This document shows positions 7,917 through 16,860 of a stretch of DNA of 50,518 nt, piece after piece. Made by a program: the position numbers and the translations under genes. Origin of the DNA: an uncultured Bacteroidales bacterium. Lineage in GTDB: Bacteria > Bacteroidota > Bacteroidia > Bacteroidales > JAUNSR01. Location of the stretch: NCBI GenBank assembly GCA_947074145.1, contig CAMTOJ010000004.1:84177-134694 (forward strand). Reading direction: 5' to 3'. Below the pieces are notes generated by a model. It had not been told where the DNA came from. It made no database searches and saw nothing but the letters and a program-made list of their open reading frames with translations. Every line of letters starts with the position of its first letter. Position 1 is the first letter of the stretch.

Positions 7917-8026
7917 ATTAGAGTAAGTAAATTATATTCATTAAATATTTCGAAATATTTAACAAAACACTCTTTTCCAATTGAATTTAGCATTTTATTT
8001 ACGATGCTTTTTGTTTCTGTTTTCAT
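7907..8026 (-). CDS. Short ORF (39 residues) overlapping the start of the 464-residue gene
   Basis: From the ATG ending at 8026 the minus strand encodes MKTETKSIVNKMLNSIGKEC and continues FVKYFEIFNEYNLLTLIWK before a TAA at 7907-7909. The frame overlaps the next gene by about ten bases beyond its TTG start and is offset by one base. It reads like the ordered N terminus of a protein (amphipathic helices) rather than random sequence. I think it is the natural N terminus of the downstream protein separated by a frameshift. The alternative is a small leader protein translated in tandem. Too short to be certain that it is coding. Confidence 0.4.
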   Translation of the reverse strand: MKTETKSIVNKMLNSIGKECFVKYFEIFNEYNLLTLIWK

Positions 8027-8258
8027 TGAGTATTTTTATGTAGTTTGTTTATAACTTATAATTAGATCAGAATTTCATGTAATTTCACGTCATTCAAATA
8101 TTTTATCTTATTAAAATAATTCCATCTATGATATTGTGTTAAATTTAGCATATATTTATGATATTTGTTAGATAATTATTCTATTTTAAAATATGAGGAG
8201 CCTTTAATAGAAAGGTTTTTAATAATAAGATGTTACATACTAAAAACACTTTATCAGG

Positions 8259-9698
8259 ATGAAAAACATATCACTACTACTAATTCTTCTTGCCATTATT
8301 GTAATTTCATGCAATAACGAAAATAAATCTATCAAACCACAAAGAACTATTATTTCAGGACAAGTTAGAAATCTGGATTCCACTGACAACAAAGTAATAA
8401 CGGTGATCTATACAGACCCATTTTTTAAAGCAAGAATGGCTAATAGATTAGAGGAAAGCGGAGTATTTCATACAGCATCAAATATGTGTTTTACTCAAAA
8501 CATGACAATAAATCTAAACAATAAGTTTATTAATATTCTTGTTAACCCGTCTGATTCATTATTCCTTGATATCGATATGAATTTATTTCGTAAGGGGAAC
8601 TTTGAAGGTATAACGATAAGTGGTAATTCTCCAAATATAGATTTCAACAATAAGTTTAACCCTTTCTATAATTACATCTCCGGTTATTTTAATTCTGATT
8701 TTAACAATGATCTACCGGTTGATGAATACTTAAATCAATTTAGAATTATCATTGATGATAGCTATAAAAAGATAGATCAATATGCTCTTGAGAATAATAT
8801 AGATAAGGAGATTGTAAATTGGGTAAAAAAAGACTTGATATACGGTTACAGTAATTACATACTTGATTATAGTAACGACAATATAGAACAAAAACTACAA
8901 GTTCTTACAAATTCTATTTTTGACATCGATAACCATGAGAATTTTTCCACAATGATGTTTCCTTATCATCTATCAGCTGTGGCAAATTCTATTGTTGGTG
9001 CAGATTCCTCATTCATGTCATTTGTAAAAGGTCGAGACATAAAAGGTTTATGTGTCAGAGGCGTAGAGTTATTGATGAAGCGTCCTGCTTCTATCTGCCG
9101 AGATTATATGTTATATGATTTCGTAAAAGGATTATTTGAAAAAGATCCGCAATTAAAATTATTAGTATCTGAAGAGTGTTTTACGGATCCTTTTTTTTCA
9201 GAACAACTTGGTTTATCTAAGAATGCAGAGTCAAAACAGTATGCAGATATATCAGCCGAAGGAATAGTTTATCTTGATTCCAGAATGCAAGCTAATAAGA
9301 TTGATGAAACAAATTTCATGAAATATCTTGCAGAAAAATATAAAGATAAAGTTCTTTACATTGATGTATGGGCAACTTGGTGCGGACCTTGCATTGCACA
9401 GATGAAACCGGCAAAGGAGATAAAAAGACTTTATGTTGATAAGGATGTAGTATTTGTATATCTGTGTCTTGGTTCAGAAGTCGATAAATGGATTCCAACT
9501 ATTGATAAGAATGATATAAAGGGGGAACATTATTTCTTTGACAGCGATGCTTCTCAGCTTTTCTTATCAACTTATCAATTGCCTGGTTATCCGAGCTATT
9601 TGTTGATGGATAAAAAGGGAGAAATAATTTCAATACATGCCCCTCGTCCTTCCAATACTAATGCGGTAACTGAAGCTATTGATAGGGTGTTATTATAG
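8259..9698 (+). CDS. Thioredoxin-fold lipoprotein (TlpA/ResA-like)
   Basis: A 479-residue secreted protein. The N terminus MKNISLLLILLAIIVISCNN is a lipoprotein signal, with the acylated cysteine near residue 18. Residues about 30-350 are an alpha/beta region without a recognised domain, as often found in Bacteroidota TlpA-like lipoproteins. The C-terminal thioredoxin domain carries YIDVWATWCGPCIAQM with the redox pair Cys375 and Cys378, and the cis-proline region LPGYPSYLLMDKKG. The likely role is thiol-disulfide exchange in the periplasm, for example reducing cysteines of exported proteins; the partner is unknown. It is a single gene, ending 11 bases from a convergent antitoxin gene. Confidence 0.85.
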   Translation: MKNISLLLILLAIIVISCNNENKSIKPQRTIISGQVRNLDSTDNKVITVIYTDPFFKARMANRLEESGVFHTASNMCFTQNMTINLNNKFINILVNPSDSLFLDIDMNLFRKGNFEGITISGNSPNIDFNNKFNPFYNYISGYFNSDFNNDLPVDEYLNQFRIIIDDSYKKIDQYALENNIDKEIVNWVKKDLIYGYSNYILDYSNDNIEQKLQVLTNSIFDIDNHENFSTMMFPYHLSAVANSIVGADSSFMSFVKGRDIKGLCVRGVELLMKRPASICRDYMLYDFVKGLFEKDPQLKLLVSEECFTDPFFSEQLGLSKNAESKQYADISAEGIVYLDSRMQANKIDETNFMKYLAEKYKDKVLYIDVWATWCGPCIAQMKPAKEIKRLYVDKDVVFVYLCLGSEVDKWIPTIDKNDIKGEHYFFDSDASQLFLSTYQLPGYPSYLLMDKKGEIISIHAPRPSNTNAVTEAIDRVLL

Positions 9699-9709
9699 TA
9701 ATTTCAATA

Positions 9710-9961
9710 TTAAAGCTCATTCAATAGATCCTCCGCTGATCTTAGCTTAATTTTTCCAGGTTTAGCATCGACAACCTCTTGTAGTGCGCGATGTAATTTT
9801 GTTTCCAATTCTTTTTGGTTAGTTAAAGAATCATCTTCTGAAATTTGAGTAATCTTGAAGTTACCGGCTCTTGAGCGAAGAATAACATCCTCTCCGGCTT
9901 GAACCATATTCAGATATTTTGTTTGATTAGCACGAAAATCTCTTGTACTCACAACCTTCAT
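9710..9961 (-). CDS. Phd/YefM-family antitoxin, no toxin beside it
   Basis: 83 residues beginning MKVVSTRDFRANQTKYLNMVQAGEDVILRSRAGNF-type sequence, typical of Phd/YefM antitoxins: an N-terminal DNA-binding and dimerisation fold followed by a charged, flexible tail that normally wraps the toxin. In type II systems the antitoxin represses its own promoter and neutralises a RelE- or Doc-type toxin encoded next to it. Here the downstream gene is convergent with an 11-base gap and the upstream neighbour starts beyond a terminator, so no toxin gene is adjacent. A paired 13-bp dyad upstream fits an operator. It may be a solitary regulator, a relic of a lost pair, or partner to a toxin elsewhere. 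Confidence 0.8.
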   Translation of the reverse strand: MKVVSTRDFRANQTKYLNMVQAGEDVILRSRAGNFKITQISEDDSLTNQKELETKLHRALQEVVDAKPGKIKLRSAEDLLNEL

Positions 9962-10008
9962 AATTGTTACTATTTGATTTATAATGAAAGTATACTATAT
10001 GCGAAACA

Positions 10009-10033
10009 AATGGTTACCATTTTGGTTGCCATT
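10009..10033 (-). promoter_or_regulatory. Probable operator of the Phd-type antitoxin gene
   Basis: Two adjacent 13-base sites, 12 bases apart: AATGGTTACCATT (10009-10021, 6-bp arms around one base) and the related TTTGGTTGCCATT (10021-10033). They lie about 50-70 bases upstream of the antitoxin start. On the minus strand a TTTG at 10007-10010 abutting the first site could be its -33 box. Paired palindromes over the promoter are the usual arrangement for autoregulation in this family; the assignment is inference. Confidence 0.55.
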
Positions 10034-10038
10034 TTACA

Positions 10039-10088
10039 AAAAAACTCACTTTTATATCATAATGAAATGATATAAAAGTGAGTTTTTT
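10039..10088 (-). terminator. Terminator after the S9 peptidase gene
   Basis: Arms of about 20 bases (10039-10059 and 10068-10088, core ACTCACTTTTATATCA) around an eight-base loop, with T tracts on either strand. Position fits termination of the minus-strand peptidase gene that ends at 10108. Confidence 0.75.
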
Positions 10089-10107
10089 AATATTTGACAA
10101 TTATAGA

Positions 10108-12135
10108 TTAATCCCATTCAGGAGCATCCTGTCCCATAAGATTCTTAACCATAAAATCGGCAATTTTACGTCTTTCAAACTTACCTCCAAGGTTATGTCC
10201 ACGGTTAGGAAGATAAAGCTGATCGAAATTTTTATTAGCTTTAATCAGTGCATCAACCACCTGAAGAGAGGAAGCAGGATCGACATTTTCATCAAATTCG
10301 CCTGCTATGATAAGAAGTTTTCCTTTCATTCGCCATGCATTGTCGACATTAGATGATTCGCTATATGATTCATCAAGAGGATAACCCATCCATTGTTCGT
10401 TCCACCAAATCTTATCCATTCTATTGTCATGACAACCACAAAGTGAAACGGCAGCTTTATAAAAATCGTTATGCCAGATAAGTGCGGAAAGAGCATTCTG
10501 ACCACCGGCTGAAAAACCGTAGATCCCTACTCTGTCAAGGTCCATATAAGGATATTTTTCAGCGGCACTTTTCATCCATGCGATACGATCAGGGAAGCCT
10601 GCATCTTTAAGATTCTTCCAACATACATCGTGGAACTCTTTTGAGCGATTGGCTGTACCCATACCGTCGATACAAACAACGATAAACCCAAGTTCACAAA
10701 GAGCAGATGTATTGTTGTTTATAGCATAAAACTCTTTTGGGACATGAGAGTCATGTGGTCCTGCATAAATATATTCTATTACAGGGTATTTTTTTGACGG
10801 ATCAAAATTCATTGGACGATGTATCGTACCCCAGATATCAGTTTTACCATCTCTACCTTTTGCAGAGAATACCTCAGGCATTGTGTAACCTATATTTTTA
10901 AGAGCAGTCAAATCGGTTGATTCAAGTGGCATAATCTCTTTTCCCGTTTTTGCATCTCTAAGAGTTGAAGAATATGGCATATCGGGACGAGAATATTGGT
11001 CAACAAGCAATGAATAGTCTGAATTAAATGATGCCTGATGATTTGCATTTCCCGGAGTAAGTTCTGTTAATCCCTTACCGTTGAATTGGATTCTGTAATA
11101 GTGAACATTATATGGATCCTCATCCGGATTCATACCGCTTGCACGAAATATTATCTCTTTATTTGCTTGGTCAACATGCTCTACTCCTCTTACTACCCAA
11201 TCTCCTTTGGTTATAGGATTAAGAACCTTGCCTGTTTCACCATCAATCAAATAAAGATGACGCCATCCGCTACGTTGAGAGGACCAGATTATCTGTTTTC
11301 CGTCATTTACATCACATCTATAATTACTATAATACTGAATAAAAGTATCGCTGTTTTCATCAATAATATCTCTGACCTTAGCTTTAGATGGAGAAACTGC
11401 AGATACTTTGAAATTCTGATGTCCTCTTTGGTTATACTCAAAAGTAAATTCGCGACTATCTTCACGCCAACCGGTCAAATAAAGATCGAATTGATTTCTA
11501 TATTTTTCAGTATCAAGAGTGATCTGTTTCTTATTTGCTATATCAAAAAGAACAGGTAGTTTAATATCAAGTGCATCACCCGGCTTTGCATAGTTACGCC
11601 AATGAATGGTAGGTTGACGTTGTTCGTCGGGTGAAGATTTGATTAGAGGAATCTGTCTGACAGCCGCTTCATAGACCTGAAGAGCTGCAATATATTTTGA
11701 ATCGGGCGACCAGAGAATAGACTTTATAGAGTTTTGACTTGTTCCGCCAAAACTTAAAGCATACTCTTTTTTCTCTTTTATATCATATATATAGATATTA
11801 AAATCTTTAATATAAGCTTTCCAATTGCCATCCGGAGAAAAGAACTCTGTAGGATTTTCCCAAGGTTTCTTCTCTTTCGTTTCATCTTCAAGAGTAGAAA
11901 CCTCTTTCGTTTTTGAAGTTGCATTGACAATATATTTTACCTCACCATTAGCCGTTTTAGCCTTATATGTGAATGTATTGTTATCGTCACTCCATTTAGG
12001 AGAGATTTTTCCTCCTATTATAAGTTTATTGTTATTCCATAGAGTATCTCCTCTGAGATAATCAGATTTTGAGACCTGAGCAGAAGCCAGTGTCGCAAAT
12101 GAAAGCATTGCGAGAAAAACAGATTGTCTTTTCAT
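10108..12135 (-). CDS. S9-family serine peptidase, dipeptidyl-peptidase IV-like
   Basis: A 675-residue exported peptidase. Signal peptide MKRQSVFLAMLSFATLASAQ. Residues about 25-430 form the beta-propeller region with WSPDSKYIAAL-type blades; residues about 430-675 form the alpha/beta-hydrolase domain. The catalytic triad is visible: Ser542 in GIYGFSAGGQNAL, Asp615 in AGEFDENVDP and His647 in NRGHNLGG. Family members remove dipeptides after proline or alanine from oligopeptides in the periplasm, which suits an organism that ferments peptides. Length is slightly below the usual 700-740 for DPP-IV relatives. It follows the TrpG-like gene on the same strand by 65 bases and may be co-transcribed with it, although no functional link is evident. 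Confidence 0.9.
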   Translation of the reverse strand: MKRQSVFLAMLSFATLASAQVSKSDYLRGDTLWNNNKLIIGGKISPKWSDDNNTFTYKAKTANGEVKYIVNATSKTKEVSTLEDETKEKKPWENPTEFFSPDGNWKAYIKDFNIYIYDIKEKKEYALSFGGTSQNSIKSILWSPDSKYIAALQVYEAAVRQIPLIKSSPDEQRQPTIHWRNYAKPGDALDIKLPVLFDIANKKQITLDTEKYRNQFDLYLTGWREDSREFTFEYNQRGHQNFKVSAVSPSKAKVRDIIDENSDTFIQYYSNYRCDVNDGKQIIWSSQRSGWRHLYLIDGETGKVLNPITKGDWVVRGVEHVDQANKEIIFRASGMNPDEDPYNVHYYRIQFNGKGLTELTPGNANHQASFNSDYSLLVDQYSRPDMPYSSTLRDAKTGKEIMPLESTDLTALKNIGYTMPEVFSAKGRDGKTDIWGTIHRPMNFDPSKKYPVIEYIYAGPHDSHVPKEFYAINNNTSALCELGFIVVCIDGMGTANRSKEFHDVCWKNLKDAGFPDRIAWMKSAAEKYPYMDLDRVGIYGFSAGGQNALSALIWHNDFYKAAVSLCGCHDNRMDKIWWNEQWMGYPLDESYSESSNVDNAWRMKGKLLIIAGEFDENVDPASSLQVVDALIKANKNFDQLYLPNRGHNLGGKFERRKIADFMVKNLMGQDAPEWD

Positions 12136-12200
12136 AAAAAGGTTGAATAATGTGTTAACAGTAATGTGTTGAATTATATTTCTGATTGGAAAATAAGAAT

Positions 12201-12770
12201 CTATTTATATTCCATAAAGTTGCGAAGCATAATCTCTCCTTCCGGTGTAAGAATTGACTCAGGATGAAACTGAACTCCGAATGTCGGATATTCTTTGTGT
12301 GCAAGTCCCATAATCAATCCCTCTTCAGAGATAGCTGTAATCTTTAGATCTTGTGGGAAATCTTTTTGATCAACTACCCATGAGTGATAACGGCCTACTT
12401 CAATTGTATCAGGAAGCCCTTTAAAAATAACCGATTTATCAAGTATTTTAATTACCGAAGAGATTCCGTGATATACCTGGTCAAGGTTAGTTAGTTCTCC
12501 ACCGAAAACCTCTCCTATTGCCTGATGACCAAGACAAACTCCAAGAATAGGTTTTGTCTTATGATATGCTTCAATAAGAGGAAGAAGAATACCGGCTTCC
12601 GATGGGATACCCGGACCGGGAGAAAGAATGATTCTGTCATATTTTGCAGCTTCTTCGATTGTTATCTTATCATTTCTTACAACATCGATATCTGAATATC
12701 CGAGTCTGTTAAGAAGTTGTACAATATTATATGTAAATGAATCATAATTGTCAAGTAAAAGCGTCTTCAT
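12201..12770 (-). CDS. Glutamine amidotransferase of anthranilate/aminodeoxychorismate synthase
   Basis: Supplies ammonia from glutamine to a chorismate-using synthase. Starting at the ATG at 12770 the protein has 189 residues, MKTLLLDNYDSFTYNIVQLL; a longer start at 12809 adds only an unlikely extension. The class I amidotransferase triad is present: Cys79 in GVCLGHQA, with the His-Glu pair in FGVQFHPESIL near the C terminus; the oxyanion segment is LSPGPGIPSEAG. Whether it serves tryptophan (TrpG) or folate (PabA) synthesis cannot be settled, because no TrpE or PabB partner is in the window; in many bacteria one subunit serves both. No other trp or pab gene lies next to it. Confidence 0.9.
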   Translation of the reverse strand: MKTLLLDNYDSFTYNIVQLLNRLGYSDIDVVRNDKITIEEAAKYDRIILSPGPGIPSEAGILLPLIEAYHKTKPILGVCLGHQAIGEVFGGELTNLDQVYHGISSVIKILDKSVIFKGLPDTIEVGRYHSWVVDQKDFPQDLKITAISEEGLIMGLAHKEYPTFGVQFHPESILTPEGEIMLRNFMEYK

Positions 12771-13104
12771 ATTTATATAATTTATTAAAAAACCTGTTTG
12801 TTGTAGCAAAAAGCCTTTATGTGATGAATTTTTATTTCATTTCGGCAAATATAATGAAATTGGATTGCAGGACAATGCTATGGAAAGATAATAGGTTAAT
12901 CATATTTCAATAGTGTAGAATTTAGTAGAAAAAATCAGTCTTATAATTATAAAAATTTAGTTTTATATTGAATAAAGTTGTTTATCTAAAAACAAAAACC
13001 TAATTTGGGCGCTCGTTGATGGAAATGTTAAATTAACAATTAGCTTTGACTATCGACTATCAAATACCAGAGTTTTACATAATAAATTGAAAAAACTTTT
13101 TAAT
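12771..13104. other. Divergent promoter region between trpG/pabA and etfB
   Basis: 334 bases without an ORF of note. The only recognisable element is the trpG-side -7 box at 12846-12853. On the etfB side no clean TAnnTTTG was found; its promoter must be somewhere in this gap, because the operon has no other upstream gene on its strand. Confidence 0.5.
12846..12853 (-). promoter_or_regulatory. Probable -7 promoter element for trpG/pabA
   Basis: Minus-strand TATATTTG is an exact TAnnTTTG match, 76 bases upstream of the ATG at 12770. Confidence 0.45.
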
Positions 13105-13977
13105 ATGAGTTTAAAAATTATTGTACTTGCCAAACAAGTACCTGATACGAGAAATGTCGGGAAAGATGCAATGAAGGCAGATGGAACTGTGAACCGTGCA
13201 GCCCTACCCGCTATTTTTAACCCTGAGGATTTAAATGCACTGGAGCTTGCTCTCCAAATAAAAGAAGAAAATCCCGGAGCTACAATAGAGCTTCTGACAA
13301 TGGGACCTCCACGAGCAGCAGATATAATAAGAGAAGGACTTTTCAGAGGAGCCGATGGCGGTTATCTTTTGACAGACCGTGCTTTTGCAGGTGCTGATAC
13401 GTTAGCTACATCTTATGCTCTATCATGTGCAATTAAAAAGATCGGAGATTACGATATTATAATTTCAGGAAGACAGGCTATCGATGGTGATACCGCTCAG
13501 GTTGGTCCGCAGGTAGCAGAGAAACTTGGTATTCCACAAATCACATATGCGGAAGAGATTGTAGAATTGAAAGATAAATCAATAACTATCAAAAGACGTA
13601 TTGAAAAAGGTGTAGAAATTGTAAAATCGGAATTACCTGTTTTATTGACCGCAAATGCTACTGCAAAAGAGTGTCGTCCGCGTAATGCTAAATTACTTCA
13701 GAAATTTAAACATGCACGCACAGTAAGCGAACAAGTGGATCTTGATGAAGATTACACTAATCTTTACAGCAATCGTCCGGGGCTTAATCTTAATGAATGG
13801 AGTACAAAGGATGTTGATGCAAATCTTGAAGAATGCGGTCTGTCAGGCTCACCAACAAAGGTTAAGAAGATTGAAAACATTGTTTTTCAGGCAAAAGAAA
13901 ATAAAAAACTCGGAGCTTCAGATGCAGAAATTGAAGATCTGATTGTAGAATTAATCACAAACCATACCATAGGATAA
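13105..13977 (+). CDS. etfB: Electron transfer flavoprotein, beta subunit
   Basis: Beta subunit of the heterodimeric flavoprotein that takes electrons from acyl-CoA dehydrogenases. Starting at the ATG at 13105 (MSLKIIVLAKQVPDT) it has 290 residues; the TTG at 13087 only adds six residues and is not preferred. Family marks: N-terminal KIIVLAKQVPDT, AFAGADTLATSYAL, and the ETF-beta signature segment IISGRQAIDGDTAQVGPQVAEKLG, which contacts AMP or the second flavin. The C-terminal tail forms the arm that embraces the alpha subunit. One base separates its stop from etfA, and the acyl-CoA dehydrogenase follows, so the three form an operon. Whether it is bifurcating cannot be decided from these motifs alone. 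Confidence 0.95.
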   Translation: MSLKIIVLAKQVPDTRNVGKDAMKADGTVNRAALPAIFNPEDLNALELALQIKEENPGATIELLTMGPPRAADIIREGLFRGADGGYLLTDRAFAGADTLATSYALSCAIKKIGDYDIIISGRQAIDGDTAQVGPQVAEKLGIPQITYAEEIVELKDKSITIKRRIEKGVEIVKSELPVLLTANATAKECRPRNAKLLQKFKHARTVSEQVDLDEDYTNLYSNRPGLNLNEWSTKDVDANLEECGLSGSPTKVKKIENIVFQAKENKKLGASDAEIEDLIVELITNHTIG

Positions 13978-13978
13978 C

Positions 13979-14998
13979 ATGAATAATCTAATTGTATATT
14001 GCGAAATAGAAGATGGCATAGTTTCAGATGTTTCTCTTGAACTGCTTACTAAAGGGCGTTCGCTTGCCAATCAATTGGGATGTAAGCTTGAAGCTCTTGC
14101 AATCGGCAGCAAACTTGATAATATCGGTTCTGTCGTTTTCCCTTACGGAGTAGATAAACTATATATAGCAGATGATGAGAGATTGGCAGTATATACCACT
14201 CTTCCACATTCATCAATTCTAATAAATCTTTTTAAAGAGATTAAACCTCAGATCTGCCTTATGGGCGCTACCTGCATTGGTCGTGACCTTGGTCCTAGAG
14301 TATCTTCGGCTTTACACAGCGGACTTACTGCCGACTGTACGGCTCTTGAGATTGGAGATCATGCTGATAATAAAGCAAATAAAAAATACGAAAATCTATT
14401 ATATCAGATTCGCCCTGCTTTCGGGGGTAATATCGTGGCAACAATCGTAAATCCTGATTGTCGTCCTCAGATGGCAACTGTGCGTGAAGGTGTGATGAAG
14501 AAAGAGATTCTTGATGAAAATTATAAAGGTGAAACGGAAAAACTTGAAGTTTCCAAATATGTCAATAACGAAGATTTTGTAATAGAAATCATAGAACGTC
14601 ATATTGAGAAATCTAAGATCAATATCAAATCATCTCCTATTATTATTGCAGGTGGATATGGTGTTGGCTCTAAAGAAGGATTCGATACGCTACATAAATT
14701 CGCTGAGATGATTAATGCGGAGGTTGGTGCATCTCGTGCTGCCGTTGATGCGGGATTCTGTGAAAAAGAGCGTCAGATTGGTCAGACAGGTGTTACTGTT
14801 CGTCCTAAACTTTATATCGCTTGCGGTATATCAGGACAGATTCAGCATATTGCAGGTATGCAAGAGAGTTCGATGATTATTTCTGTAAATAATGATCCTA
14901 ATGCTCCTATCAATAGTATTGCGGATATTGTGATTACAGGGACTGTCGAAGAGGTTCTACCTAAATTGATTAAGTATTACAAAAAAAATTCTAAGTAA
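13979..14998 (+). CDS. etfA: Electron transfer flavoprotein, alpha subunit
   Basis: The 339-residue partner of EtfB, carrying the FAD. The N-terminal half shares the ETF fold (MGATCIGRDLGPRVSSALHSGLTADCT). The C-terminal FAD-binding domain shows IIIAGGYGVGSKEGF, VGASRAAVDAGF, RQIGQTGVTVRPKLYIACGISGQIQH and VNNDPNAPI, all standard for EtfA. The start follows the etfB stop by one base and the stop is one base before the acyl-CoA dehydrogenase ATG, which implies tight co-expression. Slightly longer than typical (about 310-330), due to an insert around residues 165-225 rich in Glu and Lys. Confidence 0.95.
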   Translation: MNNLIVYCEIEDGIVSDVSLELLTKGRSLANQLGCKLEALAIGSKLDNIGSVVFPYGVDKLYIADDERLAVYTTLPHSSILINLFKEIKPQICLMGATCIGRDLGPRVSSALHSGLTADCTALEIGDHADNKANKKYENLLYQIRPAFGGNIVATIVNPDCRPQMATVREGVMKKEILDENYKGETEKLEVSKYVNNEDFVIEIIERHIEKSKINIKSSPIIIAGGYGVGSKEGFDTLHKFAEMINAEVGASRAAVDAGFCEKERQIGQTGVTVRPKLYIACGISGQIQHIAGMQESSMIISVNNDPNAPINSIADIVITGTVEEVLPKLIKYYKKNSK

Positions 14999-14999
14999 A

Positions 15000-16742
15000 A
15001 TGGCTAACTTTTATATAGATACTCCGGAATTGAGATATCATCTCAACCATCCGCTAATGAAAAGAATCGTAGAGCTTAAAGAGCGCGATTATACAGATAA
15101 AGATAAATATGATTACGCTCCGGTTGATTTCGAGGATGCTATGGACAGCTACGATAAAGTGCTTGAAATAGTGGGTGAAATATGCGGTGATATAATCGGC
15201 CCTAACGCAGAAGAGGTGGATCATGAAGGCCCTTCTGTCATTGATGGTAGAGTGAAATATGCTTGTGGTACAGCTGAGAATCTTGATGCAACAAGAAAAG
15301 CGGGACTTATGGGTATGGCTATGCCTCGACGTTACGGAGGTCTTAACTTTCCGGTTGTGCCTTATATTATGGCTGCGGATATAGTTTCTCGTGCAGATGC
15401 GGGTTTTGAAAATCTTTGGGGCTTGCAAGATTGTGCTGAAACTCTTTATGAGTTCGGTAGCGAAGAGCAAAGACAAAAGTTCTTGCCAAGAGTTTGTAAC
15501 GGTGAAACAATGTCGATGGACCTTACCGAACCGGATGCAGGTTCTGACCTTCAGTCAGTGATGCTAAAGGCTACTTATAGCGAGGCTGACGGTTGTTGGC
15601 TTTTAAACGGAGTAAAACGTTTTATCACAAATGGAGATTCGGATATTCATCTTGTTCTTGCTCGTTCAGAGGAAGGGACAAAAGATGGTCGTGGTCTTTC
15701 TATGTTTGTTTATGATAAGAATAGTGGCGGCGTGACAGTTCGTCGTATTGAGAATAAGATGGGGATTAAAGGCTCTCCTACTTGTGAGCTTGTTTATAAG
15801 AATGCAAAGGCTGAACTTTGCGGAGACAGAAAGCTTGGACTTATCAAATATGTGATGGCACTTATGAATGGGGCTCGTCTTGGTATTTGTGCTCAGGGTG
15901 TTGGTCTTTCACAGGCAGCTTATAACGAAGCGCTTGCTTATGCTAAGGATAGAGCTCAGTTTGGAAAAGCTATTATTAATTTCCCTGCCGTTCAAGAGAT
16001 TCTTTCTATAATGAAAGCAAAACTTGACGCATCAAGAGCATTACTTTATGAGACAGCTCGTTATGTAGATGTTTATAAAGCTCTTGAAGATGTTCAAAGA
16101 GAGAGAAAACTTACTCCGGAGGAAAGAACTGAAATGAAGAAGTATAGCAAATTGGCTGATGCCTTTACTCCTATCGGTAAAGCTATGGCGTCGGAATATG
16201 CTAATCAAAATGCTTACGATTCTATTCAGATTCATGGTGGTTCGGGATTCATGAAGGATTATACTTGCGAACGTCTTTATCGTGATGCTCGTATCACTTC
16301 TATTTATGAAGGAACTACTCAGCTTCAGGTTATCGCTGCTATTCGCCATGTAACAACAGGTACTTATCTTGCTCAAATGAAAGCTTATCATGAACAACCT
16401 GTAAAACCGGAACTTGAGTATCTAAAAGATAAACTTGCAAGACTTACCGATTGTTATGAAAATGCAATAAATTTCGTAACAGAAAAGAAAGATACCGAAT
16501 ATATAGATTTCCATGCTCGCAGACTTGTAGAGATGGCATCAACTATAATTATGAGTTATCTTCTTTTGAATGATGCCAATAATGATGATGAACTATTTAA
16601 AAAATCATTTATTGTATATTTGAATTATACTGAATCTGAAGTGAATAAACACTATTCATTTATTTCAGGATTCAATGCAGAAGAAGCAGGATATTATAAA
16701 TATGTATCTTCTGAAAACGAGGGGCTCAAAACAGAAGATTAA
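15000..16742 (+). CDS. Acyl-CoA dehydrogenase, long form
   Basis: A flavoenzyme that oxidises an acyl-CoA to the 2-enoyl-CoA and hands electrons to EtfAB, its operon partners. 580 residues, about 200 more than the classical 380. Domain order: N-terminal helical domain, middle domain with MDLTEPDAGSDLQSV and RFITNGDSDIHLV, then the helical C-terminal domain with AQFGKAIINFPAVQ, IQIHGGSGFMKDYTCERLYRDARITSIYEG; the catalytic base is Glu437 in IYEGT. The extra C-terminal part (about residues 455-580) is helical, as in very-long-chain and other extended acyl-CoA dehydrogenases. The substrate cannot be read from sequence; short or branched acyl-CoA of amino acid fermentation is plausible. A strong terminator follows. 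Confidence 0.92.
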   Translation: MANFYIDTPELRYHLNHPLMKRIVELKERDYTDKDKYDYAPVDFEDAMDSYDKVLEIVGEICGDIIGPNAEEVDHEGPSVIDGRVKYACGTAENLDATRKAGLMGMAMPRRYGGLNFPVVPYIMAADIVSRADAGFENLWGLQDCAETLYEFGSEEQRQKFLPRVCNGETMSMDLTEPDAGSDLQSVMLKATYSEADGCWLLNGVKRFITNGDSDIHLVLARSEEGTKDGRGLSMFVYDKNSGGVTVRRIENKMGIKGSPTCELVYKNAKAELCGDRKLGLIKYVMALMNGARLGICAQGVGLSQAAYNEALAYAKDRAQFGKAIINFPAVQEILSIMKAKLDASRALLYETARYVDVYKALEDVQRERKLTPEERTEMKKYSKLADAFTPIGKAMASEYANQNAYDSIQIHGGSGFMKDYTCERLYRDARITSIYEGTTQLQVIAAIRHVTTGTYLAQMKAYHEQPVKPELEYLKDKLARLTDCYENAINFVTEKKDTEYIDFHARRLVEMASTIIMSYLLLNDANNDDELFKKSFIVYLNYTESEVNKHYSFISGFNAEEAGYYKYVSSENEGLKTED

Positions 16743-16816
16743 TTGATTAAATCATTAAAATTTAAAATCAGTTTCTATAATAAGTCAATCAAAAAATTGG
16801 ATAATTATTTTTCATC

Positions 16817-16860
16817 AAAAAAGAAAGAGTTCGATTAAATATCGAACTCTTTCTTTTTTT
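16817..16860 (+). terminator. Terminator of the etfB-etfA-acyl-CoA dehydrogenase operon
   Basis: Near 19-bp perfect stem: left arm 16817-16835 ending GAGTTCGAT, five-base loop TAAAT, right arm from 16841 beginning ATCGAACTC, ending in a run of seven T. Confidence 0.9.

Noticed and set aside
11086..11559. 157-residue plus-strand frame
   Set aside because: Lies entirely inside the well-supported S9 peptidase gene on the other strand and has no protein-like features.
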